A stretch of 64,000 nucleotides of DNA from Manihot esculenta. Its lineage: Eukaryota > Streptophyta > Magnoliopsida > Malpighiales > Euphorbiaceae. The translations under genes and the position numbers were made by a program. This document shows, piece by piece, positions 45,501 through 56,359 of this stretch (within the stretch, counting starts at the first letter, position 1; every line of letters starts with the position of its first letter). The stretch covers positions 19,108,948-19,172,947 of the forward strand of contig NC_035170.2 of the NCBI RefSeq assembly GCF_001659605.2. The letters run 5' to 3'. The notes beneath the pieces are model-generated. The model worked only from the letters and a program-made list of their open reading frames with translations. It had not been told where the DNA came from and did no database searches.

Positions 45501-46736
45501 GGCCAGCTATGAAGAGAGAAGTGGTACAGTTCGTGTCAGCCTGCGAAGTATGTTAGAGGGTGAAGCTAGAACATCAGAAGCCGGCTGGAATGCTTAATCC
45601 ACTACCGATTCCAGAATTGAAATGGGAGAATATCGCTATAGACTTCGTGGTGGGGTTACCAGTGACGTCCAATAGGTTGGACTCTATATGGATGATTGTA
45701 GACAGACTGACCAAATCTGCTCACTTCATCCCTGTCAAGAGTGGCTATTCTGTGGACAAATTGGCGCAGGTGTTTGTTGATGAAGTGGTCAGGTTGCATG
45801 GGGCTCCTGTTTCAATAGTGTCTGATAAAGGACCCCAGTTCACCTCCAGGTTTTGGCGGAGTCTGCAGAGTGCTATGGGTACCAAGCTAGACTTCAGCAC
45901 TGCTTTCCATCCTCAGATGGACGGATAATCAGAGAGGACCATCCAGACAATTGAAGATATGCTCAGAATGTGTATGCTAGATTTTGGCGGTTCTTGGAGG
46001 CAACATCTACACTTGGTGGAGTTTGCCTACAATAATAGCTATCATGCTAGCATAGGGATGGCTCCGTATGAAGCTTTGTATGGAAGGAAGTGCAGGTCAC
46101 CTGTCTGCTGGGAGGAAGTTGGAGAAAGGGCCTTAGCAGGGGCTGAGCTAGTAGAGATCACCAGCAGGGTAGTGCCCATAATCAGAGAGAGGATCAGAAC
46201 TGCTGTAAGTCGGCAGAAGAGTTATACAGATGTCCGCAGGAAGCATGTAGAGTTTCAGGAGGGAGATTTGGTGTTACTCAAGGTGTCTCCTATGAAAGGG
46301 GTGATTCGGTTTGGGAAGAAAGGTAAGCTAGCTCCACGGTACATCGGACCCTTTGAAATCTTGCAGAAGATTGGGAATGTATCGTACAAGTTGGACTTAC
46401 CTACTTCTATGGAGAGAATCCATCCAGTTTTTCATGTTTCCATGTTACGAAAATTCGTGTCAAATCTGGGCAAAGTTCTTAGTGAGCCTGATGTGGAGAT
46501 CCTAGGAGATCTCACTTATATTGAGCAGCCAGTGCGGATCCTTGACACGCAGATCAGAAAGTTGAGGAACAAGGAAATCCCGATGGTGAAAGTCCTTTGG
46601 AATCACCACAACATCGAGGAATGTACCTGGGAGACACGGGAGTCTATGCTCCAGCAATATCCTCATCTCTTCTAAGGTGAGTATTATGTGTTTTGTATGT
46701 ATGTTTATGTTTTATGCTATGTTATGCTTGTTTGGT

Positions 46737-46772
46737 GAACATTCGGGGATGAATGTTGTTAAGGGGGGAGAA
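46737..46772 (+). promoter_or_regulatory. Degenerate hairpin and polypurine tract of element G
   Basis: Same arrangement as in C and F, but with a changed loop (GGGGAT) and one mismatched arm base, then TTAAGGGGGGAGAA up to the LTR start at 46773. Confidence 0.75.
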
Positions 46773-46794
46773 TGTAATACCCGGCTAGACTCCA
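46773..46794 (+). repeat. 3' LTR of element G, first 22 bases
   Basis: TGTAATACCCGGCTAGACTCC is followed at once by the Athila element. The LTR continues at 57922 with CTCCGGTATCGG, as in other copies. Confidence 0.92.
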
Positions 46795-48390
46795 TGATAG
46801 AGCATATTTTAGTCCATATTATCATGATCTTATTGATGTTTATTTGCACCTATTCTACCTAATTTTGTGGTTTTAATCATGTTTTACAAATATTAGGTGT
46901 GAAGAAACAATTTGAAGAAAATGCTCTTAAAAATGCCAAAGAATGCCAAAAATGCAAAGAAGACTTTCGGAAGCCGAAACTCAACCACCTTCGGAAGCAC
47001 TTTCGGAAGCCGAAACTCACCCACTTTCGGAAGCACTTTCGGAAGCCGAAAGTCGGGTCCAGAGATGAAACTCCACCACCTTCGGTGGCACCTTCGGCCA
47101 CCGAACCTTGTATCCAGAGCCGAAAGTCCAGCCTCCGAAACTCCTCTTAGGCGGCCGAAAGTGCCCCCGAACAGCCTCCTCCTTGTTCAAGAAGCCAAAT
47201 CTTGAAGATCACATGTTTCCCACTTAATGTCCTGCTCATTCAAAATTCAAATCAAGGCTCCACCTTCCTCTTTAGTGCATGAATCTTCTTGGACACACCT
47301 TGGACAGCAATTAAAAGACCAAAAAGGGCTTGCAACTCCACACATGCACATAGAAGACACAAGGGCACTTTGGGAAAATCTCTAAAAAGATGCATGGACA
47401 CCCAAGAAACCCTAGGCAGCCTCTCAACTCCTATTTAAAGGCTTCAAGAAGATAAGAAGAAAAAACATTCATCATCCACACAAGGCTCTCCAAGGCTCTT
47501 CCCCTTTGGTTCTTCATCTTCTCTTCTTCTTTTCTTTTATTTTCTGTTTTGGTTCAGCCATGAGTGGCTGAAACCCTTATTCTAGTTGAAGTTTGGTTGA
47601 AACTAAGGTTGTTTAAAAGGTTGTGAGATTTGAACATAAAGTGTTTGTTTTTGGTTTATTCAATATTCATGCAATTGTGCTTAAATCTAAGATTGCTTTG
47701 TTGTTTTGATCAAATTGGCCACTTAATTCTTGATTGCAAAGTTGATTGATTGTTGGTTAGGATATTTGTTAGTCCGTAATTGCTAAAAATATTCTGATCT
47801 AAGAACACTTGGTGTAAAAACTAGGGAATTGCATGATCTAGCAACATCTCATGCTTTTGAGTAGCTAGGGTTAGATCTCTCTCATTCTTTATGCAATTGA
47901 CAATTGTTTTGATGCCTAAGGCCCAAGGACGTTCCTTGGCAATTTGTTAATTAGTAATTGATTAGAGGACGTTCCCTAATTAATTTAATCATAAGGAGAG
48001 ACATTGTGGTGAGAAGCGTTTTCCATCCTCATAACTAATCTATTAAACCAATCAAGAAAACCTGAGTTTCAATGATCAATCCAAACAACCAAAGTGGATC
48101 CATATCTTCAACTAGACTTTTCTCATATTGATTTCTTGTTTTATTTTGATTGCTTGCTGTTTTAATTGCTTTCAATAGTTGTTAGACAAATCAATCTCAA
48201 AACCCCCCCTTTTTTACTTTTGTTGCACTTTGCTTCAATTGTGTTTTCAATTAGTTCTCTTAGTCTTTATTGAGAAAAATAAATAGATAATCAATTCTCT
48301 GTGGATTCGATCCTTCACCACTATTTGCAGTTGTAAATTGTTGATAACCAAGAAAGTTATTTTTGACCGGCTTCGACAACCGCACTGTCA
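46795..48390 (+). repeat. 5' LTR of Athila element H
   Basis: 1,596 bp, TGATAGAGCA to CACTGTCA, compared with about 1,598 bp for the reassembled 3' LTR. The two differ by many substitutions plus indels (for example a 36-bp unit near 46975-47010 and a block near 48233), so this insertion is older than A or D. A TATTTAAA box lies at 47432-47439. Confidence 0.92.
46963..47170. repeat. Athila LTR repeats: 36-bp units and the 55-bp cassette
   Basis: TCGGAAGCCGAAA units recur 36 bases apart (GCCGAAA near 46973, 47009, 47045). They run into CCAGAGATGAAACTC and CCAGAGCCGAAAG anchors at 47059 and 47114, exactly 55 bases apart, with TTCGGCCACCGAA between. The 55-bp unit is the Tekay LTR cassette in the opposite orientation relative to transcription. 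Confidence 0.8.
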
Positions 48391-48395
48391 AAAAT

Positions 48396-48413
48396 TGGCG
48401 CCGTTGCCGGGGA
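48396..48413 (+). other. Primer binding site of element H (tRNA-Asp)
   Basis: TGGCGCCGTTGCCGGGGA lies five bases after the LTR end. This 18-base word is the tRNA-Asp primer site typical of Athila elements. Confidence 0.92.
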
Positions 48414-48443
48414 ATTGATTTAACTTGTTTGTTTATTTTCTTC

Positions 48444-51400
48444 ATGACAAGGTCTAAACACAGGGACACACTGCCCTTTGATCCAGAAATTGAACGCACC
48501 CTCAGAAGGCTAGGAAAACAAGCCTCTGCACATTTTGCCCAACCTTCGGCCGCCGAACCATCCTTACATTCGGCCGCCGAAAGTCCTCCACTCTAGCAAC
48601 CGAACTTTGCACCAATGGCAGAACCTCAAGCACCAGCTTATGCCCCCAATGGACAAGCTGTCCAGAATCAAATAGTTCAAGAAAATCCAGCAATTAGACC
48701 TCAAGTGCCAAGGGAAAGAACCATGAGAGAGTTGGCAACACCTATAGGTGATCAAGCACCTCTTTGCATCACCTATCCTCCTCTCACAGTTCCCTTTGAA
48801 CTCAAGACAGGTTTCATTCATCTTCTTCCTAAATTCAGAGGTAGAGAGAATGAAAATCCACACAAGCACTTGAAAGAATTTAATGTTGTTTGTTCATCCA
48901 TGAGACCTCAAGGGTTTTCTAAAGATCATGTTAAATTGAGAGCTTTTCCCTTTTCATTAGATGACTATGCTAAAGAATGGTTGTTTTATTTGCCACCTGG
49001 ATCTATAACTTCTTGGGATGATATGGTCCAAACCTTTTTGGAAAAATACTTTCCACCATCTAAATCAATTGGCATAATAAGAGAAATCACTAGCATAAGA
49101 CAAAAATAAACCGAGGACCTATATGATTATTGGGAAAGGTTTTAAAGACTGTGTATAGGTTGCCCACAACATGATATGTCAGACAGATCTCTCATACAGT
49201 TCTTCTATGGAGGATTGCTCCCATCAGAAAGGAAACTCATAAATGTAACTTGTGGAGGATCCATCCTAGACAAGACACCAAGGGAGATGAAAGAGTTGAT
49301 ATCTACTCTTGCAGCCTCATCTAGGCAGTATGGAGAAGAGAAGCAACTACAAAGGGCCAATGAGGTAAGTTTTCCCACTATTTCTGAACTAACATCTGTG
49401 ATGAAAAATATTGTCGTAGATGTTGTGCAACAGATTCAAACACCCCAGCCACCTAGGCCATGTGGGATCTGCTCATATGTAGGACACCCAACTGACCAAT
49501 GTCCTACACTCCAAGAAGACCACCAGCAAGCAAATGCCATAGGAGGGTACAATAACCAGCCCAGACATGATCCGTACTCAAACACTTATAATCCTGGTTG
49601 GAGAGACCATCCCAATTTCAGCTATGGAAGGGCCAACAACACCCAGAACTACCAAAGAAATCAAGTCCAACCAGCACCTTCAAGCTCCAATCCGCACCTT
49701 GAAAGGATGATGGAAACACTTATGACCACTGTACAGACTCTCCAACAGCAAGTGGGACAGCTAATGAGCAAATCTGAACCCCAAGGTAAGCTCCCTTCTC
49801 AAACTGAAACTAATCCTAGACAGAATGTGAGTGCCATCACTTTGAGAAGTGGAAAAGAACTTCAAGATGCAAGATACGAGGAAGAAAAACAAGTTGCACC
49901 AAAGCCTGCGCCATCTGAAACACCATATGTGCAAGAACCAAGGCAACCTGAAGCACCTCCATCACCATCTGAACCACCTCCTGCGCACAAGACTGAACAA
50001 AAGGTAAGCTTTCACATTCCACCCCCTTTTCCCAAAAGATTTGAAAGAACACAAAAAGAAAAAGTGGAAAGGGAGATCCTTGAGACTTTCAGGAAAGTGG
50101 AAATCAACATACCGCTGCTAGATGCTGTCAAGCAGATCTCCAGATACGCAAAATTTCTGAAAGAGCTTTGCACAAATAGAAGAAAGCTTGCTGAAAGAGA
50201 AAAAGTAAGTGTAGGTGAGGTAGTTACTGCTGTTATTAAAAGAGAACTCCCTACCAAATGCAAGGACAAAGGTATGTTTGCTATCTCTTGTAAGATTAGA
50301 AATGTTGGTATCAAGAAAGCCATGTGTGATCTTGGTGCATCCATCAATGTCATGCCTCTCTCCATCTATAGATCTCTAAATGCATGTGCACTAAAGGAAA
50401 CAAGAGTTGTGATATAATTGGCTGATAGATCTGTGGTATACCCCATAGGTATTCAAGAAGATGTGTTAGTCCAAGTAGATGAACTTGTCTTTCCTACTGA
50501 TTTTTATGTGATTGATACTAAGGAAGATAGTTGCAATACTAGTTCTGACATTCTTCTTGGACGTCCTTTCTTGAGTACTACTAGAACTAAAATCGATGTG
50601 CATGATGGTACTCTTACCATGGAATTTGAAGGGGAAATCATTAAGTACAATGTCTATGATGCCATGAAATATCCACATGATATGTCCCCAGTTTATGGTC
50701 TTGATATTATTGATTGTTTAAGCCAAGATGTGTTTAATGAAAATCAAGATTGTATTTTGGAGGATGATCTTTGCAGGATTGAAAACCTAAAACTGAAAGA
50801 AACCATCTGCAGCATTCAGCAAGTAGAAGTTGCGTGGACAGAAGACATTCGGCCACCGAACACAGCCTACATTCGGCCGCCGAACCCCACTGCCCTTCAA
50901 ACACCAGATTCTGTTGCACCACTTTTGCAACACATCGCGCAAAAAGAAGACGTCCTTCAGCCGTCGAACCCAAGTGATTTTCAGAAGCCGAATCCATCGC
51001 CATAGCTCAATTTGCAAACTGACGTCCTTCGGTCGCCGAACTCAGATAATTTTCGACCGCCGAACCTCTCACAACAGTCTCCATCGCAAGCAAGCTCCTC
51101 GAATCCATCTTTACAACAACCTTCTGATCTGAAGCCTCTCCCAGACCATCTGAAATACATGTACTTGGGAGCTGACAAGACACTACCAGTAATAGTGTCC
51201 AATGAATTGAGCCAACAAGAAGAAGCAAGCCTCTTAAAGGTACTACAGAAACACAAAGAAGCCGTAGGATGGACCATTGATGACATCAAAGGTATCTCTC
51301 CCTCCACCTGCATGCATAGAATTCACATGGAGGATGAATGCAAGCCAATCAGAGATGCTCAAAGAAGACTGAATCCACCTATGATGGAGGTAGTGAAAAA

Positions 51401-52724
51401 AGAAAGAGTCAAACTCCTTGATGCAGGCATCATATACCCAATCTCCGATAGCAAATGGGTGAGCCCTGTACATGTAGTTCCAAAGAAAACTGGAATTACC
51501 ATTGTCCCAAATGCTGAAGGAGAACTCGTTCCCACAAGAGTTCAGAATGGATGGAGAGTATGCATGGACTATAGAAAACTAAATTCTGCAACAAGAAAAG
51601 ACCACTTCCCACTTCCATTCATCGATCAAATGCTCGAAAGGCTTGTAGGTAAGTCTCACTATTTTTGTCTTGATGGTTATTCAGGTTTTTATCAAAATCT
51701 AGTTGCTCCAGAGGACTAAGAAAAGACCACTTTCACTTGTCCTTTTGGCACTTTTGCCTTTAGAAGAATGCCATTTGGACTATGCAATGCACCTGCCACC
51801 TTTCAGCGATGCATGATGAGCATATTCTCTGACTATGTGGGTAAGACCATTGAAGTATTCATGGATGATTTCACAGTACATGGTAACTCCTTTGATGAAT
51901 GCCTTGCTAACTTGGAAAAGATCTTACAAAGATGCATTGAGTCTAACCTTGTGCTTAATTATGAAAAATGTCATTTTATGGTTAATCAAGGTATGGTCTT
52001 AAGTCATGTTGTTTCAGCTAAGGGTATTGAAATGGACAAAGCTAAGGTAGATACCATCAAAAATCTGCCTTACCCCACAAATGTCAGAGACATCCGCTCA
52101 TTCCTTGGCCATGCAGGATTCTATAGAAGATTCATCAAAGATTTCTCAAAAATCACTTTGCCATTATGCATATTGCTCCAACAGGATATAACATTTGATT
52201 TTGATGCAGATTGCAAAAAGGCATTTGATTTGATTAAAGAATTGCTTGTGACTGCCCCAATTATTCAAGGACCTGACTAGAACTTACCATTTGAAATCAT
52301 GTGTGATGCAAGCAATTATGCAATGGGAGCAGTTTTGGGGCAACGTGTGGGAAACTCACCCCATGTCATTCACTATGCCTCTCGCACACTAGATGCTGCA
52401 CAAAGCAACTACACAACAACTGAAAAAGAACTCTTGGCAGTTGTATTTGCTTTGGAAAAGTTCAGACCATATCTATTGGGAACCAAAGTCATTGTCTATT
52501 CTGACCATGCAGCCTTGCAATACTTGATCAAGAAAAAAGAAGCAAAACCAAGGCTCATTAGGTGGATCCTACTTCTACAAGAATTTGATCTAGAGATAAG
52601 AGACAAGAAGGGCAAAGAGAATCTTATGGCAGACCACCTCAGCCGACTTCCCTATAGTTCTGCGCCATGCCCAGTCAAAGAAGAGTTCCCAGACGAACAT
52701 CTGTTCGTCACTCACTCTGCCTAA
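48444..52724 (+). pseudogene. Athila Gag-protease-RT-RNase H, broken, no integrase
   Basis: One frame runs from MTRSKHRDTLPFDPE (48444) to TAA 52724. It is interrupted by stops at 48594, 49107, about 49143, 50415, 51003, 51717 and 52278. Readable domains are the Gag core (about 48800-49350), a CX2CX4HX4C knuckle (49461-49503), protease DLGAS (Asp codon 50328), RT with FMDD (Asp codons 51864-51869) and RNase H (Asp codon 52305). After RNase H the frame ends in EEFPDEHLF..., where Athila relatives would continue into integrase; here untranslated sequence follows. The Gag N-terminus and the protease-RT linker (50840-51065) contain TTCGGCCGCCGAA words read as SAAE and RPPN. Non-functional and lacking integrase. 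Confidence 0.9.
50840..51065 (+). repeat. GCC-palindrome words inside Athila coding sequence
   Basis: ATTCGGCCACCGAAC, ATTCGGCCGCCGAAC and degenerate relatives (TTCAGCCGTCGAA, TTCGGTCGCCGAA, TTCGACCGCCGAA) recur through the Pro-rich linker between protease and RT. They are read in frame as (I/F/L)RPPN-like peptides. Confidence 0.75.
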
Positions 52725-53788
52725 GTGATCATGCCATGCACACCACACCCCAGGGGAGTATTCAGATTCCTTTGTTCTCTTTTTCTCTCTTCTTTTACAT
52801 TGAGGACAATGCATGATTTAAGTGTGGGGGTGCATATCTCTCTCTTCTTCTTCCCTTCTTCTTCTCCTCCCCTTCTCTTCCTCTTCTTCCTTTCTCTTCT
52901 GCGATTTTACATGCTTTCAGATTGCAAAAAATTTTTTTCTTTTCTTCTTTCAGTTTTGCATTGCTTTCAGTTAATTAGCCACAGTTGAATTTTAATTTGT
53001 TTATGCTTTCAATAAAACACACACAACTACAACCTTCTTCTTCTTTTGTTTTGCTCTACTCAAACTGATGAACTATGTTGGATGAGTTTTTCTTTCCATG
53101 ACCCCATTGATGTGATAACTCTTTAAACTTATGTTGAATCAATTGCAGTGAGTTGTATTCATGTTTGAGAATTGCCTTTTGAATTGAATCTTTGAGTTTG
53201 CCATGGTGAAAAATATATTGATGACCCTCAATTGATGAGAATAAATTGAAAGTTGTGTGAATGAACTTAATGTGACTTGATTTAACAATTGGTGTTGATT
53301 TGCCCAAATCATTGAGAGAAAGAAAATTCAGCAAAGGCAAAGACCTCAAAAGCACAAAATCAAAAAACTGTTCCAATGGTCAAAAGACTATGAACAAGAG
53401 CTAATAGCCACTTGGACAAGTGACCAATTGAAAATCAAAAACTTTCACATCAATAGGTTGGTGACTTGCTCAAGCAAAAATAAAAGTGCAAAAGCCTGAA
53501 TAAAGTACTTCAAGGTAAGGGCAAATCACTCCGAAAGCTAGAAAATGTCTTAACAAAAATATGCATGTATGGTCTCTCTTGAGGAAAATAAATTCTAGCC
53601 ATGGTAAGTAAAGGAAAACAAGGAAAGAAGGTGAGTAATCTTCATGCATATATTCTTCACTGCAATGATTCAAAATAGGTGTCTAGAGTAAGACCTTAAG
53701 TGGAAATAAGGATCTAGAGCAAAGGAAGCTTATTTGACTATGTTTATTTGCTTGAGGACAAGCAAAAGGCTAAGTGTGGGGGGTATTT
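52725..53788 (+). other. 3' untranslated region of Athila element H with two PPT-like motifs
   Basis: No coding domain is visible in the 1.06 kb between RNase H and the 3' LTR. It contains a long CT-rich stretch (about 52775-52905). A first TTGAGGACAAT...TAAGTGTGGGGG motif lies at 52800-52830 and a second at 53753-53785. The second directly precedes the LTR and is the likely functional polypurine tract. Confidence 0.75.
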
Positions 53789-53824
53789 GATAGAGCATAT
53801 TTTAGTCCATATTATCATGATCTT
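53789..53824 (+). repeat. 3' LTR of Athila element H, first 36 bases
   Basis: TGATAGAGCATATTTTAGTC... matches 46795 onward. It stops at ATCTT (53820-53824), where solo LTR I is inserted, and resumes at 56360. Confidence 0.93.
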
Positions 53825-54152
53825 TGTAATACCCGGCTAGACGCCAGCATCGAAATTCTTACTTTCCGGCGGGATTTCCGTTGGCATCTAGAATTCGAGG
53901 ATGTCGGAGGTTCCTAGAAGGGTGAGAGAAAGGTTTTCTAAAAGGTTTTTAAGTGTTTTATCATTTTGAATGAAGGATTTGGGTTTTGGAATGAAAAAGA
54001 CCAAGGGGACAAATTGCAGGTTCGGCCGCCGAAGGATAAGTTCGGCCGCCGAACATTGCATGGTTTCGCCCGCAGAAGGAGAAGTTCGGCTGCCAAACAT
54101 TGCATGGTTTTGCATGTAGGTTTTGCCGCCGAAGGTGAGGCGGTTGGCCACC

Positions 54153-54159
54153 TATAAAA
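54153..54159 (+). promoter_or_regulatory. TATA box of LTR I
   Basis: TATAAAA in CCACCTATAAAAGGCCC, 242 bases before the exon end of AAGAG/GTAAG at 54395. A GCC cluster (about 54018-54140) lies just upstream. Confidence 0.65.
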
Positions 54160-54689
54160 GGCCCTTTGACCGGAAAAAGGGGGAGGTTTCTCTCCATCCT
54201 TGAGCTAAGGTGAGTTCATGCTCTTCTTGGGTTGTTTTCATTGTTTTTCTTCAAATCGTTCAAGGTTTTTATGAGTTTTCTCCTTGTGTTGAAGAGTTGT
54301 GAGCTTGGAGCTAGGAGGTGGAGCTTGGAGACTTTTGGAGCTTGGATCTCCAGATCTTCAAGTTTGGGGTCGCACCAGCTCTTGTTCTTCAAGAGGTAAG
54401 TGTAGATCCTTAGCTTTTATAGTGTTTTAAGTGAGTTTTATGAAGGGAAAAGGGTTAGGAATGCATGAGTTGCATGGATTTTGCATGGTTGTGCATGATA
54501 GGGTTTATGTACCCTTTGTGCATATTTATGTGTATATGTGATGTTTGTGGGAGTTTAAGCTTGGTTAAGCTCCATTATGCATGGTTAAAGGTTTGTGCAT
54601 GTTTTGGAGAGGTTGGCTGCTTGTTTTGGGTGTTGGGAAGGTTTGGGAGGTTGTATGCATGCGAGGCTGAGTTCTGTACGTACTCAGGT

Positions 54690-54935
54690 TCGGCCGCCAA
54701 AGGTAGTTTCGACCGCCAAACATGCCTTTGGATGCATGGTTTGGCCTCCTAACCTTGCCCCCCGAAAGTTGAGTTTTGGCTTGAAAGCAGACTTTCAGCT
54801 GTCGAAGGAAGGTTCGGCCACCGAAGGTGTCTGACTTTCGTCTCTGGAGGGGGGGTTCGGCTACCGAAGGTGCCGCCGAAAGTACCCGAGTTTCGTCTCT
54901 GGAGAGAGAGTTCGTCCGCCGAAGGTGCCCTGTTC
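54690..54935. repeat. 55-bp GCC-palindrome array in LTR I
   Basis: TTTCGTCTCTGGAG anchors at 54836 and 54891, exactly 55 bases apart, in a cluster of degenerate TTCGGCCGCCGAA words. Confidence 0.85.
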
Positions 54936-55270
54936 AGCCTTCCTTTGCTTGTTTTTCCATGCATGATTGAGGTGTTTTAGGGGGTTTTTGGGGAGATGTT
55001 AAGAGCTGTGTTAGAATGGTTTGGTATCTCATTTGAGTCCACCTGTGTAGGATCAGACCTGAGGAATCGAGGTGTTAAGCAGTGTTTGCTGCTTCAGAGT
55101 GAGTCCAGAGTTAGCCAGCAGTGGCAGGTGAGTGGAACTAGACCCTATGTTTTTAAGTGAATGTTTTAGCATGTTCCATGCATCATAATATCATGTTTAT
55201 CGTAGGGTGATTTGCATTAGCAATCACGAAGATGATGCATTGCATATTATTTAGTGATGATGTGGATGGA

Positions 55271-55412
55271 CCAAGGCGACCCTAATAGCCAGACAATGTA
55301 TGTTTTAGAAGTCCTGAGGAGCCCCCTGAGGGCCGGGCACAGTGCATGGTATAGAAGTCCTGAGGAGCTCCTTTGAGGGCTGGGCATAGAGCAGAGGGAG
55401 TTTTGGTGGTCA
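55271..55412. repeat. Short repeats in LTR I
   Basis: Two copies of AGAAGTCCTGAGGAGC...GAGGG(C)CGGGCA start near 55308 and 55353. They occupy the position of the CCCGGCC repeats in A and the AGACCAGTGAGGCC repeats in C and G. Confidence 0.6.
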
Positions 55413-56359
55413 TGTCCATCCGAGATGTGATATGTTTGTGATGTGATGCATTCCATGATGGCATATGTTTTTAGTGCTTTTATAGTTCTGCTCACTGGGC
55501 TTTTAGGTCACCCCTCCCTCACCCCCAGTTTTGCAGGGCCAGAGTTAGCTCAGAGAAAGATCAGAGTCAGCAAGAGTAAGAGCAGGGCTTTGGTTATGTC
55601 ATAGAAGTTTAGTGGACATGATGTAAGTGGAGTTGTATTGTACAGACATGTTATGGCTTGTAATGTATTCAGAGTTATAGTTTTGTGCTTGGCCCTAGAG
55701 TGTGGATAATCCCTTTGTACATGGATCCTGTTTTATATTTCTTGATGAGAAATGTGTTGAACTAAGCCTGATGTATTATGCTGACCCATCTAGATGTGGT
55801 TCTATGTTTTCAAGCATAGTGCATACAGGTCAAGCTTGGTAAATGAAAGAAAAGTTTGAAAGAAAAGAGTTTTACAGTTTTTATGTTTAGCGCAGCTGTA
55901 TGGTACCAGAGCCTAGGTCACAGTAGTATACTGTGCTACTCTAGTGAATGTGTTATGGGAAGAAAGGGTTTCAATCCCTTGACCCAAAGAGATTCAGGAT
56001 TCACTGGTGTAGACCTAGAGGCTTTTTCAGTTTGGTAGCACTCTCAGAGTGCATACAGAGCAGTTTGCAGATTTATGTTTTATAAGGAACCAGGCTTAAT
56101 GTATGTGGATAGCTTCTGTATGGTACCACAGTAGGTATCACTTTCATAGTGCATACAGAATCTGCTTAGGTTAAGCTTGGTAAATGAAAAGTTTAAAGTT
56201 TTATGGAAAATGTGGATCATGTATGGGATTTATCAGGTACACAGCGAGTATAGTCGGCTTGCTACGGGTCACGGCGGCCTTAAGCCGATCTGGATCCTAG
56301 TGCCGGCGATGGTTCGGGCCGTTACAGAGGGGTACCGGTTTCCGAGCTGTTACAATCTT

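Larger units (their letters stand above)
39253..46675 (+). pseudogene. Element G Gag-Pol, broken and interrupted by LTR K
   Basis: Tekay gag-pol from [12 protein letters not shown] to the chromodomain. Gag carries a TAA at 39406, a TGA near 39512 and a TGA at 40033. LTR K (40516-42950) splits the segment just before the zinc knuckles. The second half has TAG codons in the knuckle region near 43051 and 43073, TAG at 43989 where relatives have Trp, a one-base deletion near 45236, TAG at 45278 and 45554, and TAA near 45926. Protease DPGAS, RT FIDD, RNase H, integrase HHCC and DDE regions and chromodomain are all still recognisable. The RT residue that is Asp in the KIDLRSGYH motif of other copies reads His here. 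Clearly inactive. Confidence 0.9.
53825..56354 (+). mobile_element. Solo Tekay LTR I inside the Athila 3' LTR, with target duplication
   Basis: 2,530-bp LTR from TGTAATACCC to GAGCTGTTACA, flanked by ATCTT at 53820-53824 and 56355-56359. The intact Athila 5' LTR has a single ATCTT here. The right end contains an additional internal GTTACA (56321-56326) followed by about 28 bases before the true end; the closest subfamily (LTR A) lacks this insertion. It has a TATA box, splice donor and 55-bp array. No internal region is present, so it is the product of LTR-LTR recombination. Confidence 0.93.

Noticed and set aside
53056..53376. 106-codon minus-strand frame
   Set aside because: Lies in the Athila untranslated region, has no recognisable domain and no relative in the window.
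52725..53788. Possible envelope-like gene of the Athila element
   Set aside because: Frames here are short, interrupted and of low complexity (CT-rich tract). No signal peptide plus membrane segment arrangement could be supported.
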